Translations under genes and position numbers: made by a program
NCBI GenBank assembly: GCA_949752795.1
Contig: OX457061.1
Span: 36,984,338 to 37,048,337, forward strand
DNA: 64,000 bases
Reading direction: 5' to 3'
From: Hyperoodon ampullatus
Lineage: Eukaryota; Chordata; Mammalia; Artiodactyla; Ziphiidae
The notes under the pieces: generated by a model
Seen by the model: the letters and a program-made list of their open reading frames with translations, nothing else
Told to the model about the DNA's origin: nothing
Databases searched by the model: none
In this document: positions 13,086 to 24,547 of the stretch, one piece after another
Position numbering within the stretch: position 1 is the stretch's first letter
Layout of the letters: the number at the start of each line of letters is the position of its first letter

Positions 13086-13637
13086 AGAGGGACAGAATGC
13101 TCACAACTTAGCCCTAAGACCTTTAAACGGTAATCTTTAAAAGAAAGAAAAGAACAGCCAGTGAGGTAAGGAAAAAGTCATGGAAGTGTGGTGTTTCTGA
13201 AGCCAGGAGAAAAAAAAGAGGGAATAGTGAACTGTTCAAATATTTGTGAGAGGCAGAGTAAACTTTCACACAACACATAAAAAAGTACTGTTCTCTGTTT
13301 GATGAATTATTTATCTTAGAATGTAGAAACTACTCTGCAACGACAAAGGATTTATTAATACAATAAAAAAAGGATGGTAACATTCTGATTATTTTATATT
13401 CAGAAACCAAAATTTTTAATTGTATTTTAAAAATGTCCTCCTTCCACAATGCAGAACATTAATTATACCAACAGTATGTATTCAATTACTGAAATATGTG
13501 CAGTTCTGCATTTGATAGGCAAGTTTTGGCAAACTTGAGTGACAGCCCCAATTTCTATCATTTGTTACTAAAATGGTAATTACAAAGACCTTTGGCTCTC
13601 CCAAATTGTACATATTAGTAGGGGCTGATAACAAATA

Positions 13638-14003
13638 CAGTCGTCCCTCAGTATCCACAAGGGATTGGTTCCAGCACACTCCCCAACCCACCACCCTGTA
13701 GACACCAAAATCCAAGGATGCTCAAGTCCCTTATATAAAATTGTATGGTATTTGCATATAATCTCTGCACATACTCCTGCATACTGTGAATCATCTCTAG
13801 ATTGCTTATAATAACTACTGTGTTGTAAATGCTATGTAAATAGGTGTAAATACACTGTAATGCTATGTAAAATAGTTGCTGGTACAAGGTAAATTCAAGT
13901 TTTGCTTTTTGGAACATTATGGAATTTTTTTCCCCCAAATATTTTTGATCTGCAGTTGGTTGAATCCACAGATTCCAAACCTGTAGATATGGAAGCACAA
14001 CTG
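13638..14003 (+). mobile_element. MER2 (Tigger-type DNA transposon)
   Basis: Starts CAGTCGTCCCTCAGTATCC and ends GGAAGCACAACTG, flanked by TA dinucleotides, with the internal 'aagtcccttatataaaattg' and 'tgcagttggttgaatccaca' of MER2. Non-autonomous; its short terminal inverted repeats are diverged. Confidence 0.85.
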
Positions 14004-14701
14004 TATAAAACACAAAAATTTGGTCAGACTAAAACAGAAACTTTAACAATTTAGGAACGTGAACTGAACAATCCACTTGACATTTTCAGTTATAAATAAC
14101 AAAAGGCTTTTACACTAAATTTACCATCTGTTTTCTAGAAAATTTTGGACAACAATTTGGCTAAGGATTCTTTTTTCTCACCTATAAAATGAAGATAAAC
14201 TAAATATCACTTAAAGTCTCAACTAATATTTTATGGTGTCATCTAGGAAAGAAAAATCAATCACAAAGGGTAATAAAATTAAAATACTTTATCTAAATAA
14301 TAAACCACACTTCGAGAGCTGCAAAACCAAAAAGTATATTAACCTAATGATATACCCAAGTAGGCTCTCCACTACTTTTCCCTTTACATAAAGGTTTATT
14401 TTTAAAGTTTAAATTATTGAGAACTAATTTTAAATAAAAGAAGGAAGCTCTCCAAAGCAACATTTGCATGAGTAATGCAGAAGACTTCTTTTATTAGTGC
14501 AAAAATGCAACTTCACACAAACTTAGGGTTAAGATGAAAAGTTCTGATGTTTAAAAAACAAAAACAAAAAATTGTAAATCCTCTTCTTTGAATAAAGGAA
14601 AAACATACTACTAATTTAGGTCCTTGTTTTAAAGCATCACTACTTAAAAAAGGAAAAGTATTTCTCTCAAGACCACTTACACCAGTATTTTGCTGGTTAT
14701 A

Positions 14702-16196
14702 TTGGGCTGGCCAAAAGGTTCGCTCGGTTTTTTCTGTAAGATGCCTTTAGGAGCACTTAGTTGTCTTTAACTTCACTTGAAACAGTTTTGTTAGATTGTA
14801 TTGTGACAGCTATCAGATCAGCGTGCATTAAAAAAAAAAAAACTTATCAAAATTGGTGAATTTCTGTGTAGCCATTTTAATATTGAAGATGGAAGAAAAA
14901 AAGCAACATTTTCAGCATATTATACTTTATTATTTCAAGAAAGGTAAAAAGGCAACTGAAACACACAAAAAGATTTGTGCAGTGTATGGAGAAGGTCCTG
15001 TGACTGATCAAACATGTCAAAAGTGGTTTGCAAAGTTTCATGCTGGAGATTTCTTGCTGGACGATGCTCCACAGTTGGGTAGACCAGTTGAGTTGATAGC
15101 GATCAAATTGAGACATTAATTGAGAACAATCAACGTTATACCATGTGGGAGAGAGCTGACATACTCAAAATATCCGAATCAAGCACTGAAAATCGTTTGC
15201 ACCAGCTTGGTTATGTTCATCGCTTTGATGTTAGGGTTCCACATAAGCGAAAAAAACCTTCTTGACCATATTTCCGCATGTGATTCTCTACTTAAACGTA
15301 ATGAAAACGTTTTGTTTTCAAAACAAATTGTGACAGGCGATGAAAAGTGGATATTGTACAATAATGTGAAACAGAAGAGACCGTGGGGCAAGCGAAATGA
15401 ACCACCACCAACCACACCAAAGGCTAGTCTTCATCCAAAAAAGGGGATGTTGTGTATATGGTGGGATTGGAAGGGAGTCCTCTATTTTAATTAGCTCCTT
15501 CCGGAAAACCAAACGATTAATTCCAACAAGTACTGCTCCCAATTAGACCAACTGAAAGCAGCATTCGACAAAACGTGTCCAGAATTAGTCAACAGAAAAT
15601 GCGTAATTTTCCATCAGGATAACATAAGACCACATGTTTCTTTGATGACCAGACAAAAACTGTTACAGCTTGGCTGGGAAGTTCTGATTCACCTGCTGTA
15701 TTCACCAGACATTACACCTTCGGATTTTCATTTATTTCAGTCTTTACAAAATTCTCTTAATGGAAAAAATTTCCATTTCCCGGAAGACTGTAAAAGGCAC
15801 CTGGAACAGTTCTTTGCTCACAAAGATAAAAAGTTTTGAGAAGATGGAATTATGAAGTTGCCTGAAAAATGGCAGAAGGTAGTGGAACAAAAGGGTGAAT
15901 ATGTTGTTCAATACAGTTCTTAGTGGGGCTTCCCTGGTGGCGCAGTGGTTGAGATTCCACCTGCCGATGCAGGGGACATGGGTTCGTGCCCCGGTCTGGG
16001 AAGATCCCACATGCCGTGGAGCGGCTGGGCCCGTGAACCATGGCCGCTGGGCCTGCGCGTCCAGAGCCTGTGCTCCGCAACGGGAGAGGCCACAACAGTG
16101 AGAGGCCCACGTACCGCAAAAAAAGTTCTTGGTGAAAATGAAAAATGTGTCTTTTATTTGTACTTAGAAACCAAAGGAACTTTTTGGCCAACCTTA
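14702..16196 (+). pseudogene. Nearly full-length mariner transposon with decayed transposase, SINE-interrupted
   Basis: The left end is TTGGGCTGGCCAAAAGGTTC after a TA; the right end (16175-16196) is its diverged inverse (AACTTTTTGGCCAACCTT), next to TA. Without the SINE and its duplicated site the element is about 1.29 kb, the normal mariner size. Plus-strand translation pieces match a mariner transposase: an N-terminal helix-turn-helix region at 14900-15100 (TCQKWFAKFHAGDFLLDD), then TGDEKW near 15330, HQDN near 15615 and SPDITPSDFH near 15700, which are the three catalytic Asp motifs of the DD34D class. A frame change around 15110-15240, stops in 15240-15300 and a stop after 15490 break the reading frame. 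A CHR SINE sits near the end of the gene. It is a dead copy. Confidence 0.88.
15926..16123 (+). mobile_element. CHR SINE (short type) nested in the mariner
   Basis: GGGCTTCCCTGGTGGCGCAG start, short A tail. TSD agttcttagtg at 15915-15925 and agttcttggtg at 16124-16134, both mariner sequence, so the mariner is older. Confidence 0.93.
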
Positions 16197-16509
16197 TAAA
16201 TCAACTTATTTAGACCAGTGGTAATATATGACTATTAATTTCAAGCAAATGGTTGTATGGTTTATAAAGAACGAGTAATATTAATGTTAGAAAATAAATT
16301 CAATTTCAGGTATCTACTTGTTTTTGCCAACTAATAGAATCTACTAATATCAAGATTCAATTAATGAACACGTTTTGGTTCCATGATTCTCGCTTTTCTT
16401 TAGAAATCCTGAGAGAATCCAAGAAGAAACCACCTGACATATATGGATTAATAAATGAAACTTTTAACTTCAGAAAGCTTGTTCTGTGACCCAAAATAGA
16501 ACTACTCAC

Positions 16510-16678
16510 CAAAAGCCATAGGGGGTTCAAGGGATGGCTGGCCATCACCAGTAGGAAGGTCTAAGCGAGTGAAGTCTCTGCTTTTGTCATTATTATATTT
16601 CACATTAAGGCTGGTAAGCTTGGAGAAGTCAATACGCAGAGTGCAGCATGCATTATAGATATTCTGGCCATCCAGAGC
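16510..16678 (-). CDS. PTBP3: PTBP3 exon 7 (end of RRM2, start of RRM2-RRM3 linker)
   Basis: A 169-nt exon, entered in phase 0 and left in phase 1. It encodes [20 protein letters not shown], then [20 protein letters not shown], then [16 protein letters not shown] plus the first base of a Gly codon. It completes RRM2; the Tyr in NVKYNND corresponds to the PTBP1 tyrosine that docks Raver1-type PRI peptides. The acceptor is ACATGCTTTAG and the donor TTTTG/GTGAGT. The exon ends MAF(G), where human PTB proteins have MAAAF(G) as I recall them. The frame is kept, so this looks like a 6-nt in-frame difference. Confidence 0.97.
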
Positions 16679-16734
16679 CTAAAGCATGTAAGAAAGGGAC
16701 TGATGTTTTGCAAGGTAATAACAATAATAAATCA

Positions 16735-16930
16735 AGTAGCCTCTACTTTGACAGAGTGGCAATCAGGCATAAAGCAAAGAGGACTAAACTAAAAGCCAAA
16801 GACCTGTGTTTACTTTTACCTCTGTCACTGTGTGAGCTTAAGAGAGAAAATGAAAATCTCTATTTCTCAGTTTTTTCATCTGTAAAGTAAGGATAATAAT
16901 CCCTATCTTGTCTATGATAAGAGCAAATGG
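16735..16930 (+). repeat. MIR-like fragment
   Basis: 'cctctgtcactgtgtgagct' followed by 'ttttttcatctgtaaagtaa' and 'ataataatccctatctt' follows the MIR core and tail order. It lies close to the exon 7 acceptor side of intron 6. Confidence 0.6.
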
Positions 16931-17589
16931 AAGAGGAGAAATGTATAAGCTTAGAAAACTATTATACATTATTGTACATTGTACTAATTATTATTATGAT
17001 TATTTTTTAAATGTTTAAAGATATTTAAATTTTGCATTTCATCTTAATTCATTTTAGTGTAATTTATATAGGTTAAGATGAAATAAAGCCTTTGTAAATG
17101 GTACCTGTCAGAACCACAATATGTGAAATATTATCTACCACTTACTGTTTTTCTTGTAAGTTTATTTTCTTTGAGTAATAAACTTGAGGGAAGTTTTGAG
17201 TCAGATCAGATACAAGACCAAAAATCAGCAATCCCTCCTTTGAAAATAATAAAGACTTACCAAAGGGATATTTATAGCTACTTATGACTTCCACAAACAC
17301 TTCAATTTATAAAAATAAATACCAGAAACCAAAACATAAAAATATCAATAAAACAAAAAACATACAAATATACAAAAACCACTGACTTATCATAATAGTT
17401 ATTGACCAGTATGCCATCATAAAGGTACAAAATAATATATGCGGGTAGAGGGTACAGCAAATATAAATGTTATTCCTAATCAAGAGCTAGATACCTTGTG
17501 ATACACAAAAGTACTATAAACCTTAGTCCCTATCTTTGGAAAAAAATTAGAAATAATTCAGATACCAATACAAGATAGAATTAGAGTTA

Positions 17590-18125
17590 GGGATAGATCT
17601 CAATAGGAGGTGGGTCAAACGTAACCAAACTGAATGTGAAGTTTTACATCTTGTCAAAAGTCAAGCACTCATGTACTAACAAGAAGACAATATGAATTGA
17701 ATGCAGCATATTTCCTAAGATTTAATGTCTTTAGCAATTCAGAGCTCAATGAAATCCAACAGTGAATATGGTTGCAAAAATATTGAAATCAATCAATCTT
17801 TGGCTCACTTAATATAAGAAAATGAGGCACTAGGGTAAAGATAATCCTACTTTATTAGTCAGATTATATCAGAAGTACTGTGCTCAACTCTAGACTTTAA
17901 ATATGACAAACAGAAATGAGTCCCAGAAATCTGAGAAATGACAGGTGATTTGAAACCATTTCATATGAAGAAAGAAGTAATTTTTAGACTATAAGAAGAG
18001 CATATGGAACAGTATTTTAAAAATGGTAAATTTCAGTATGTATATTTTATTACAATTTTCAAAAAAAAACACATGGTAAACTACAGCAAAGGAGAAGACA
18101 TGATGGCTTTCTTTGGTATCACTGA
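17590..18125 (+). mobile_element. CR1/L3-type LINE remnant
   Basis: Diverged text in the order of an L3/CR1 reverse-transcriptase 3' region: 'aatgtgaagttttacatctt', 'caacagtgaatatggttgca', 'agaagtactgtgctcaactc', 'catgatggctttctttggta'. It ends about 45 bp from PTBP3 exon 6. This family predates placental mammals. Confidence 0.6.
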
Positions 18126-18169
18126 AGTGACTGATTAACAATTAAAAATGAAAAAAAGATCATAATTAC

Positions 18170-18280
18170 CATTTTGGCATAATGTGCATTCAATGGGTCA
18201 GCATACTGAAGCAAGGCTTGAAACTGATTATTCTTGGTAAAGGTGATAATCTTTAAGACTGTGCCAAATTTAGAAAATAT
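18170..18280 (-). CDS. PTBP3: PTBP3 exon 6 (core of RRM2)
   Basis: A 111-nt, phase 0-0 exon of 37 codons. It encodes [20 protein letters not shown] followed by [28 protein letters not shown] is the RNP1 strand of RRM2, the domain that binds CU-rich RNA and also contacts protein partners. The acceptor is TTTTTTCCAG and the donor AAAATG/GTAATT. NAHYAKM is PTBP3-like; PTBP1 and PTBP2 have other residues there. A decayed CR1/L3 LINE ends about 45 bp below the donor in intron 6. Confidence 0.97.
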
Positions 18281-18366
18281 CTGGAAAAAAGTTCACATTA
18301 GGTTAAATTTAAGGAAAAAATTTGCTAACATATCTTTATAAATACAACTTGATTCATGAATCCCAG

Positions 18367-18583
18367 GGTTTTTTTTGTTTTTGTTTTTTTGCGGTACGCG
18401 GGCCTCTCACTGTTGTGGCCTCTCCCGTTGCAGAGCACAGGCTCCAGATGCGCAGGCTCAGCGGCCATGGCTCACGGGCCCAGCCACTCCATGGCATGTG
18501 GGATCTTCCCGGACTGGGGCACGAACCCGTGTCCCCTGCATCGGCAGGTGGACTCTCAACCACTGCGCCACCAGGGAAGCCCC
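18367..18583 (-). mobile_element. CHR SINE (short type)
   Basis: T-rich start, GCGGTACGCGGGCCTCTCAC body, CCACCAGGGAAGCCC end. TSD tgaatcccag at 18357-18366 and 18584-18593. It lies about 90 bp upstream of exon 6 in the transcript, in sense orientation. Confidence 0.93.
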
Positions 18584-19029
18584 TGAATCCCAGTTTTAAA
18601 TGAAAATAATTTCCTCTATTAAAACTATTGGTACCAAAATTACTTCAATCAAGCCTAAGATGTTCATGTTTCAATACTCATGCATGGCTTAAAACAGTGC
18701 CTGACACATAACAGGCACTAAATATTTAACCTATTTTATAGCATGTCATAAATGGCACAATACTGAATCAGGAGGTTACAAGAGGAATTAATTAATGCTA
18801 TGAGATGTTGGTGTTACAAAGCATATACCTGTATATACATACAGATCAATTATTTCAGCCTGAGAATCAGCATCTACTTCTTGAAATTTTTATAGACAGG
18901 AAAACTACAAAATATTCAACAAAATGAACAACAAAATGTTCAATGCTCTATTAATTCATCAAATACTCATAGAGCACTGTTCTAAGCTCTAGAAAGTCAG
19001 CAGTGAACAAAACAGTAACAAGAGTCTCA

Positions 19030-20000
19030 ATATGGGCTCATCAATTTTAAACAATAGTACCATACTAATGTTAATAATAGAGGGAAACTGTGTATGTCTG
19101 TGGCGGTAAGGAGGTATATATATTCTGCTCAAGATTTTTGTGAACTAAAAATGCTCTAAAGAATTCTAGTAAAAAACAAAATGTGAAACAGGAAAAAAAA
19201 CCTAAAAAAGGCAGAAAGAGAAGGGGGAAGAAACAACAAACAAGTAGGAAACAGTTACCAACCTAGTAGATATAAGTCCAACTATATAAAAAATCACTTT
19301 AAATGTGAATGTTCTAAATATGCTAATTAAAATACATACTTGTCAGAGTGGGCTTTTTAAAAAGCACAAACAAAACCTACCTCCAGGTTATTCATGAGAA
19401 ACCCACTTTAAATATAAAGACTTAAGCTAAAGGGAGAGAAAGATACACCATGCTAACACTAATTTTTAAGAAAAGCTGGTACAGCTATATTAAATCTAGA
19501 CAAAGCTGACTTTTGAAGAAAATTATCAGAGATAAAGAGGGAGGGTATATAATAATAATAGGGGTCATTTATCCAAGAAGACATAACAACCCTTAATATG
19601 TATGTGCTTAATGAAAAAGAATCAAAATACTTGAGAAAAAAAGCTGCTGGACTATAAAAACACTATTGTAGCTGGAGACTTTAACACCACTCTGTCACTA
19701 ATTGACAGATCCAGAAGTCAGAAAATCAGTAAGCATATAGCTAAACTAAATAGCATCATCAATCAACTGGATCTAGTTGACATTTATAGAACAGTGCACC
19801 CAATAATAGAATACACATTCTGAATTTTGCATGAAACACTGACCAAGATAGACATATTCTGAGCCATAAAACACACTTTAACAAATTTAAAATAATAGAA
19901 ATCATACAGTGTATATTCTCAAACAATTATAGATTTAAACTAAAAATCAATAACAGAAAAAAAATACCTGGAAAATCCTCAAAGAAAGAAAAAAAAAAGA
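19030..20000 (+). mobile_element. L1 ORF2 fragment (5' part of ORF2)
   Basis: Sense L1 ORF2 text: 'gtgggctttttaaaaagcac', 'tgtagctggagactttaaca', 'atcaatcaactggatctagt', 'ctgagccataaaacacac'. Stops throughout. Similar short words (acaagagtctc / aaacgagtctc) flank it and may be a decayed TSD. Confidence 0.7.
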
Positions 20001-20509
20001 AAGAAACGAGTCTCTGCCCTCATAAGGAAAGACAGACGATAAACAAATAAGCCAATAAATACCAATGTCTGGTCATAAAAAAGTGTTTTGTTTTAAAAAT
20101 AAAAGGGAAAGGGATGAGAGTGAACTGGAATGCAAGTTGGGAAGGTGCAAGGGTGCTCAAGGAAGGCGTCTCTAAAGAGTCTTTAGAGAAGCGGAATAAA
20201 CAGAGTTGGGGGAAGGTTTCCTAACAGACCGCTGGTTACCAATGCTCTTACAACACTTGTTATACTTCCCCACCACAAGTTCAGGGCCAGGGTTACTACA
20301 ATGCATTTTGCTTTCCTCTGACATTCCATTTTAAATCTGGATTTTAATGAGCCAGAAACTCGCCCTTCTGCTTCTAAGGATAAAAACATAAGTATTCCCT
20401 ATGCTGGTAAGAATTTGTTGTTATCAAATACTATGTATGTGTCTCCTTAATAGGCAAATGGTTCTGCTTTTTAATTATCAGAAAGAATGATCAACAATAA
20501 CTATCCTAG

Positions 20510-21260
20510 GGATTTCCCTGGTGGTCCAGTGGTAAAGAATCCGCCTGCCAATGCAGGGGACATGGGTTTGAGCCCTGGTCTGGGAAGATCCCACATGCTG
20601 AAGAGCAACTAAGCCCGTGCGCCACAACTACTGAGCTTACACTCCAGAGCCCATGAGCCACAACTACTGAGCCCGTGAGCCACAACTACTGAAGCCTGTG
20701 CACCTAGAGCTCATGCTCCGCAATAAGAGAAGCCGGTGTACCACAACAAAGAGTAGCCCCTGCTCGCCACAAATAGAGAACGCCCATGCGTAGCAACAAA
20801 GACCCAAAGCAGCCAAAAATAAATAAATGTATTAAAAAAAAAAAGAATCTGCCTTCCAATGCAGGGGACATGGGTTTGATCCCTGGTTGGGGAACTAAGA
20901 TCCCAAATGCTGTGGGGCAACTAAGCCTGCGTGCCGCAACTACTGAGCTTGTGTGCCGCAACTACTGAGCTTGCGTGTCTCAACTAGAGAGTCCGCATGC
21001 CACGAACTACAGAGCCCTTGCGCTCTGGAACCCCTGCACCACAACCACAGAGCCCACACGTGCTGGAGCCTGTGCGCCACAACTAGAGAAGAGAAAACCC
21101 ACATGCCACAACTAGAGAGAAGCCTGCGTGCCGCAACGAAGATCCCGCACGCCGCAACGAAAGATCCCGCATGCCTCAATGAAGATCCCACATGCCGCAG
21201 CTAAGACCCAATGCAGCCAAAAATAAATAAGTAAATAATAAATAAATCTTAAAAAAAAAG
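20510..21260 (+). mobile_element. Composite of two CHR-2-like SINEs within one TSD pair
   Basis: The outer TSD aataactatcctag is at 20496-20509 and 21261-21274. The first unit (20510-20845) starts GGATTTCCCTGGTGGTCCAG and ends in an A-rich tail. The second unit (about 20846-21260) starts at GAATCTGCCTTCCAATGCAG, lacking the usual first 25-30 bases. It has extra copies of a 'tgccgcaactactgag'-type motif, which makes its body unusually long. Confidence 0.85.
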
Positions 21261-21282
21261 AATAACTATCCTAGAGCACGGG

Positions 21283-22505
21283 CAACAAAAGAAAAAATAG
21301 ATAAGTTCAACTACATCAAAATGGACACTTATGTTCATCAAAAGACTATCAACAGACTTGAAAAGACAACCCACAAAATGGGAGACAATATTTGCAAATC
21401 ATTTATCTGATAAGGGGTTAATATACAGAAATATAAAAAAAACTCCTACAACTCAACAAGAACAAAAACCCAATTTTAAAAACAGGCAAAGGATTTGAAT
21501 AGACCTTTCTCCAAAGAAGATAATCAGTAGCAACAAGCACTTGAAAAGATGCTCAATGGGAACTCCCTGGCGGTCCAGTGGTTAGGACTGCCAAGGGCCC
21601 AGGTTCGACCTCTGGTCAGGGAACTAAGATCCTGCAAGCCACGTGGTGTGGCCAAAAAAAAAAAAAAAAAAAAAGAAAGAAAGAAAAGATGCTCAACATC
21701 ACTAATCATCAAAATGCAAATAAAAACTACAACAAAATACCACTTCATGCCCCCATTAGGACAGGTACTATTAAAAAATCCAAAACAAACAAACAAACAG
21801 AAAAGATTAAGTGTTGGGGAAGAAGTGGAGGAAGTGGAACCCTTGTGCACTGTTGCTGGAAATGTAAAATGGTGCAGTGGCTATGGAAAACTGTATGGGG
21901 ATTCTTCAAAAAAAATTAAGAATAAAATTACCATATGATCCAACAATTCCATTTCTTTGTATATACTCAAAAGAATTGAAAGCAGAGACTCAAAGAGATA
22001 TTTGAACACCTATGTTCATAGCAGCATTATTTGCAATAGCCAAAAGATGGAAGCAACTCAAGTATCCATCCACAGATCAATGAATAAACAAAATGTGGTA
22101 TATCCGTACAATGAAATATTATTCAGCCTTAAAAACAAAGGAAATTCTGACACATGCTACAACATGGATGAACCCTGAAGACACTGTGTTAAGGGAAATA
22201 AGCCAGTCTCAAAACAACAAATGATGCGTGATTCCACTTATATGAGGAACCTAGAGTAGGCAAATTCACAGACAGGAGGAAGAATGGTGGTTGCCACGGG
22301 CTGAGAAAAGGGAGGAATGGGGTGGGGAGTTACTGTTTAATAGGTACAGGAGTTTCAACGGGAAGATGAAAACATTTCTAGAGATACATGCTATTTGGTG
22401 ATGGTTGCAAGAAAATATAAATGTACCTAATGCCACTGAACTGTACAATTTTAAAAAGTTAAAATGATAAAATTTATGTGTATTTTACCACCCTCCAAGA
22501 TAAAA
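21283..22505 (+). mobile_element. L1M 3' end, split by a SINE
   Basis: Classic old L1 ORF2 end and 3' UTR in sense: 'tgggagacaatatttgcaaa', 'atagacctttctccaaagaa', 'gcagcattatttgcaatagc', 'tggttgccacgggctgagaa', ending near 'ttatgtgtattttaccaccc'. Confidence 0.88.
21557..21682 (+). mobile_element. Short tRNA-derived SINE (CHRS-like) nested in L1M
   Basis: GGGAACTCCCTGGCGGTCCA start and GTGGTGTGGCC-A(n) end. TSD gaaaagatgctcaa at 21543-21556 and 21683-21696. Confidence 0.92.
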
Positions 22506-23214
22506 TAACTATCCTAAAGTCCAAATACTCATTGTTGGCAAGATATGCTTTAACATATTATTAGCTTAGAGTTAAACATTTCTTATAAGAGATAAGAAGA
22601 TCAACAAGATTTGTGGAATCAATTTGTCTTGGAAGGGATCACCAGAAAATGCCATTCCTTAAAGGTCAGATAGTCTGAAGGCTCTTTATTGAAATTTAAA
22701 ACTTTTAATAAAATATAGTTAATTTCATTATGGTCATATTTCAGGGTTTAGAACTTTGAGACCTTAACCCCTCATTATAACTGTATTTTGAAAAACACTA
22801 GGAAATTTTTTGTTTTGTTCTTTTGATGAAAACTTTGGTCTTGTAACAGGTTATTTCCTCAGTACACCCTCATGTCCTAGATATTATTCTTAAAGTTTAT
22901 AGAAGAATACCAAATTTACTTTCTTCTCAGCTGTCAAAGATTTTATGTTGTATCTTTCTTTAAGATATAGGTATAAGCATTCTTGGGAAAAGGTATTATG
23001 TTTTCTTAATTTCCATCCTTGGTGATACTATGGTGTTACATGCATGCACACACATCAATCCATATATTGTAAGTGCATCAATTGAGGTTTGTTTTTTTTC
23101 ACCTGATAAAGGAGTAGTAACAGACGTTAAAAATGTGTATGTAAAAAAAAATGTGTATGTATATATATAAAAGGAGATATAGTAACTGCCTAACCTCCCT
23201 CCTTCACATTGCAG

Positions 23215-23800
23215 ACACAAGTAATGCTCTAAAGTACAAGTCAGATTACACTTTTCCCTGCTTAAAATTCCTCACTATCTCCCCATTATCTACATGGTAA
23301 AATCCAAGCTCTTTGGTATAACATACACAATCTCTTCCTGGTGTACCTCTCCAACCTCATTTCCTGACACTTTTTATACCACACTATTTACATCAACAGT
23401 AGGGAATTGTCTATAGTAGTTCTCCAGATACACTAAGTGGTTTCAGACTTCCATGCCTATACATGTGGCTTTTCCCTTTTCCTGTAACTCTTTACCTAAT
23501 ACCTAGTAAATTTTCATTTATCTTTTTCAAAACTCAGCTCAGGGAATAATGCCACCAGAAAATCCTTAGCCTCACCCAAATCTCAATAGAGTTCATTCTC
23601 TAGTACCAAATATTAATATCCCCTCTTGGCCTCATACAAATATTTATCTAGCTGTTTTATTTACATTGGTCTATACACTTGTTTATATATGTCTCCTTTA
23701 GACTGAAAGCTCCTTGAAGGTATATACCTTGTCTTAATCATTTCTCTATCATTGAGTACAATTCCTGGCATATAAGAGGCACAGAGTAAATGCTTATTAT
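23215..23800 (+). mobile_element. L2 3' region
   Basis: LINE2 order of motifs: 'ttaaaattcctcactatctc', 'taaaatccaagctctttggt', 'gactgaaagctccttgaagg', 'gaggcacagagtaaatgctt'. Confidence 0.75.
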
Positions 23801-24204
23801 TAATTGATAACAAATTATACTCTGAGACCTGACTGAAGAATTATGGCAATATGCAATTTTTAAAATGATAAACATTTTTGATGTAAAATATCTTGTTAAT
23901 GAAGTAACAAGAGCATATAATTTGCTCTAAAATTTGGGATTTTATACTGTATTATGCTATAGAACCTAGTTGATTTCCACTTAACCTTCAGATTTTGTTA
24001 ATGGTTCGATTCCTTTCCCTCATTTAACTTGAACAACAACCTGAAGCATATCCTCCCTGACAGATGTATTTGGCTGTGTAATTTTCATCTGAATGTGCCA
24101 AGAGAATATGAATGAACTCAACTGGCTAACCATGGATAGCTCTCTAGAGCCCCGTGGATTGTATTTACTGCAAGAGTAGCTGCAAAGATCAATCTGATAC
24201 TTTT

Positions 24205-24547
24205 TTTTTTTTTTAATTTATTTTTGGCTGCATTGGGTCTTCGTTGCTGTGCGCGGGCTTTCTCTAGTTGCAGTGAGCCGGGGCTACTCTTTGTTGTGGT
24301 GCACAGGCTTCTCATTGTGGTGGCTTCTCTTGTTGCAGAGCATGGGCTCTAGGCACGTGGGCTTTAGTAGTTGTGGCACGCGGGCTCAGTAGCTGTGGCT
24401 CACGGGCTCTAGAGCACAGGCTCAGTAGTTGTGGCGCATGGGCTTAGCTGCTCCACAGCCTGTGGGATCTTCCTGGCTCAGGGCCCGAACCCATGTCCCT
24501 TGCACTGGCAGGTGGATTCTTAACGACTGCGCCATCAGGGAAGTCCC
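24205..24547 (-). mobile_element. CHR SINE (long type)
   Basis: Antisense, T-rich start then 'tggctgcattgggtcttcgt', end ATCAGGGAAGTCCC. TSD caatctgatactttt at 24190-24204 and 24548-24562. Confidence 0.93.

Larger units (their letters stand above)
2372..16509 (-). other. PTBP3: PTBP3 intron 7 (14.1 kb)
   Basis: GT-AG intron between exons 7 and 8. Main contents are a truncated L1 with a SINE inside (3968-4586), an L1/HAL1-like stretch (6150-7050), an antisense L1M (7880-9560), a MIR (9697-9925), a LINE-like repeat (10560-12220), a plus-strand L1M (12260-13085), MER2 (13638-14003) and a mariner (14702-16196). I saw nothing assignable in 5085-6100 or 14010-14700. Confidence 0.9.
16679..18169 (-). 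other. PTBP3: PTBP3 intron 6 (1.5 kb)
   Basis: GT-AG intron between exons 6 and 7, the shortest in the window. It holds a MIR-like piece (16735-16930) and a CR1/L3 remnant (17590-18125). The middle (16930-17590) is AT-rich and unassigned. Confidence 0.9.

Noticed and set aside
14853..15839. A working mariner transposase gene
   Set aside because: The frame is interrupted by frame changes and several stops. Only pieces can be read, so it is called a pseudogene.
21783..21800. CRISPR-like or satellite array
   Set aside because: The short ACAA and similar repeats are microsatellites inside LINE sequence. No spaced direct-repeat array exists in the window.
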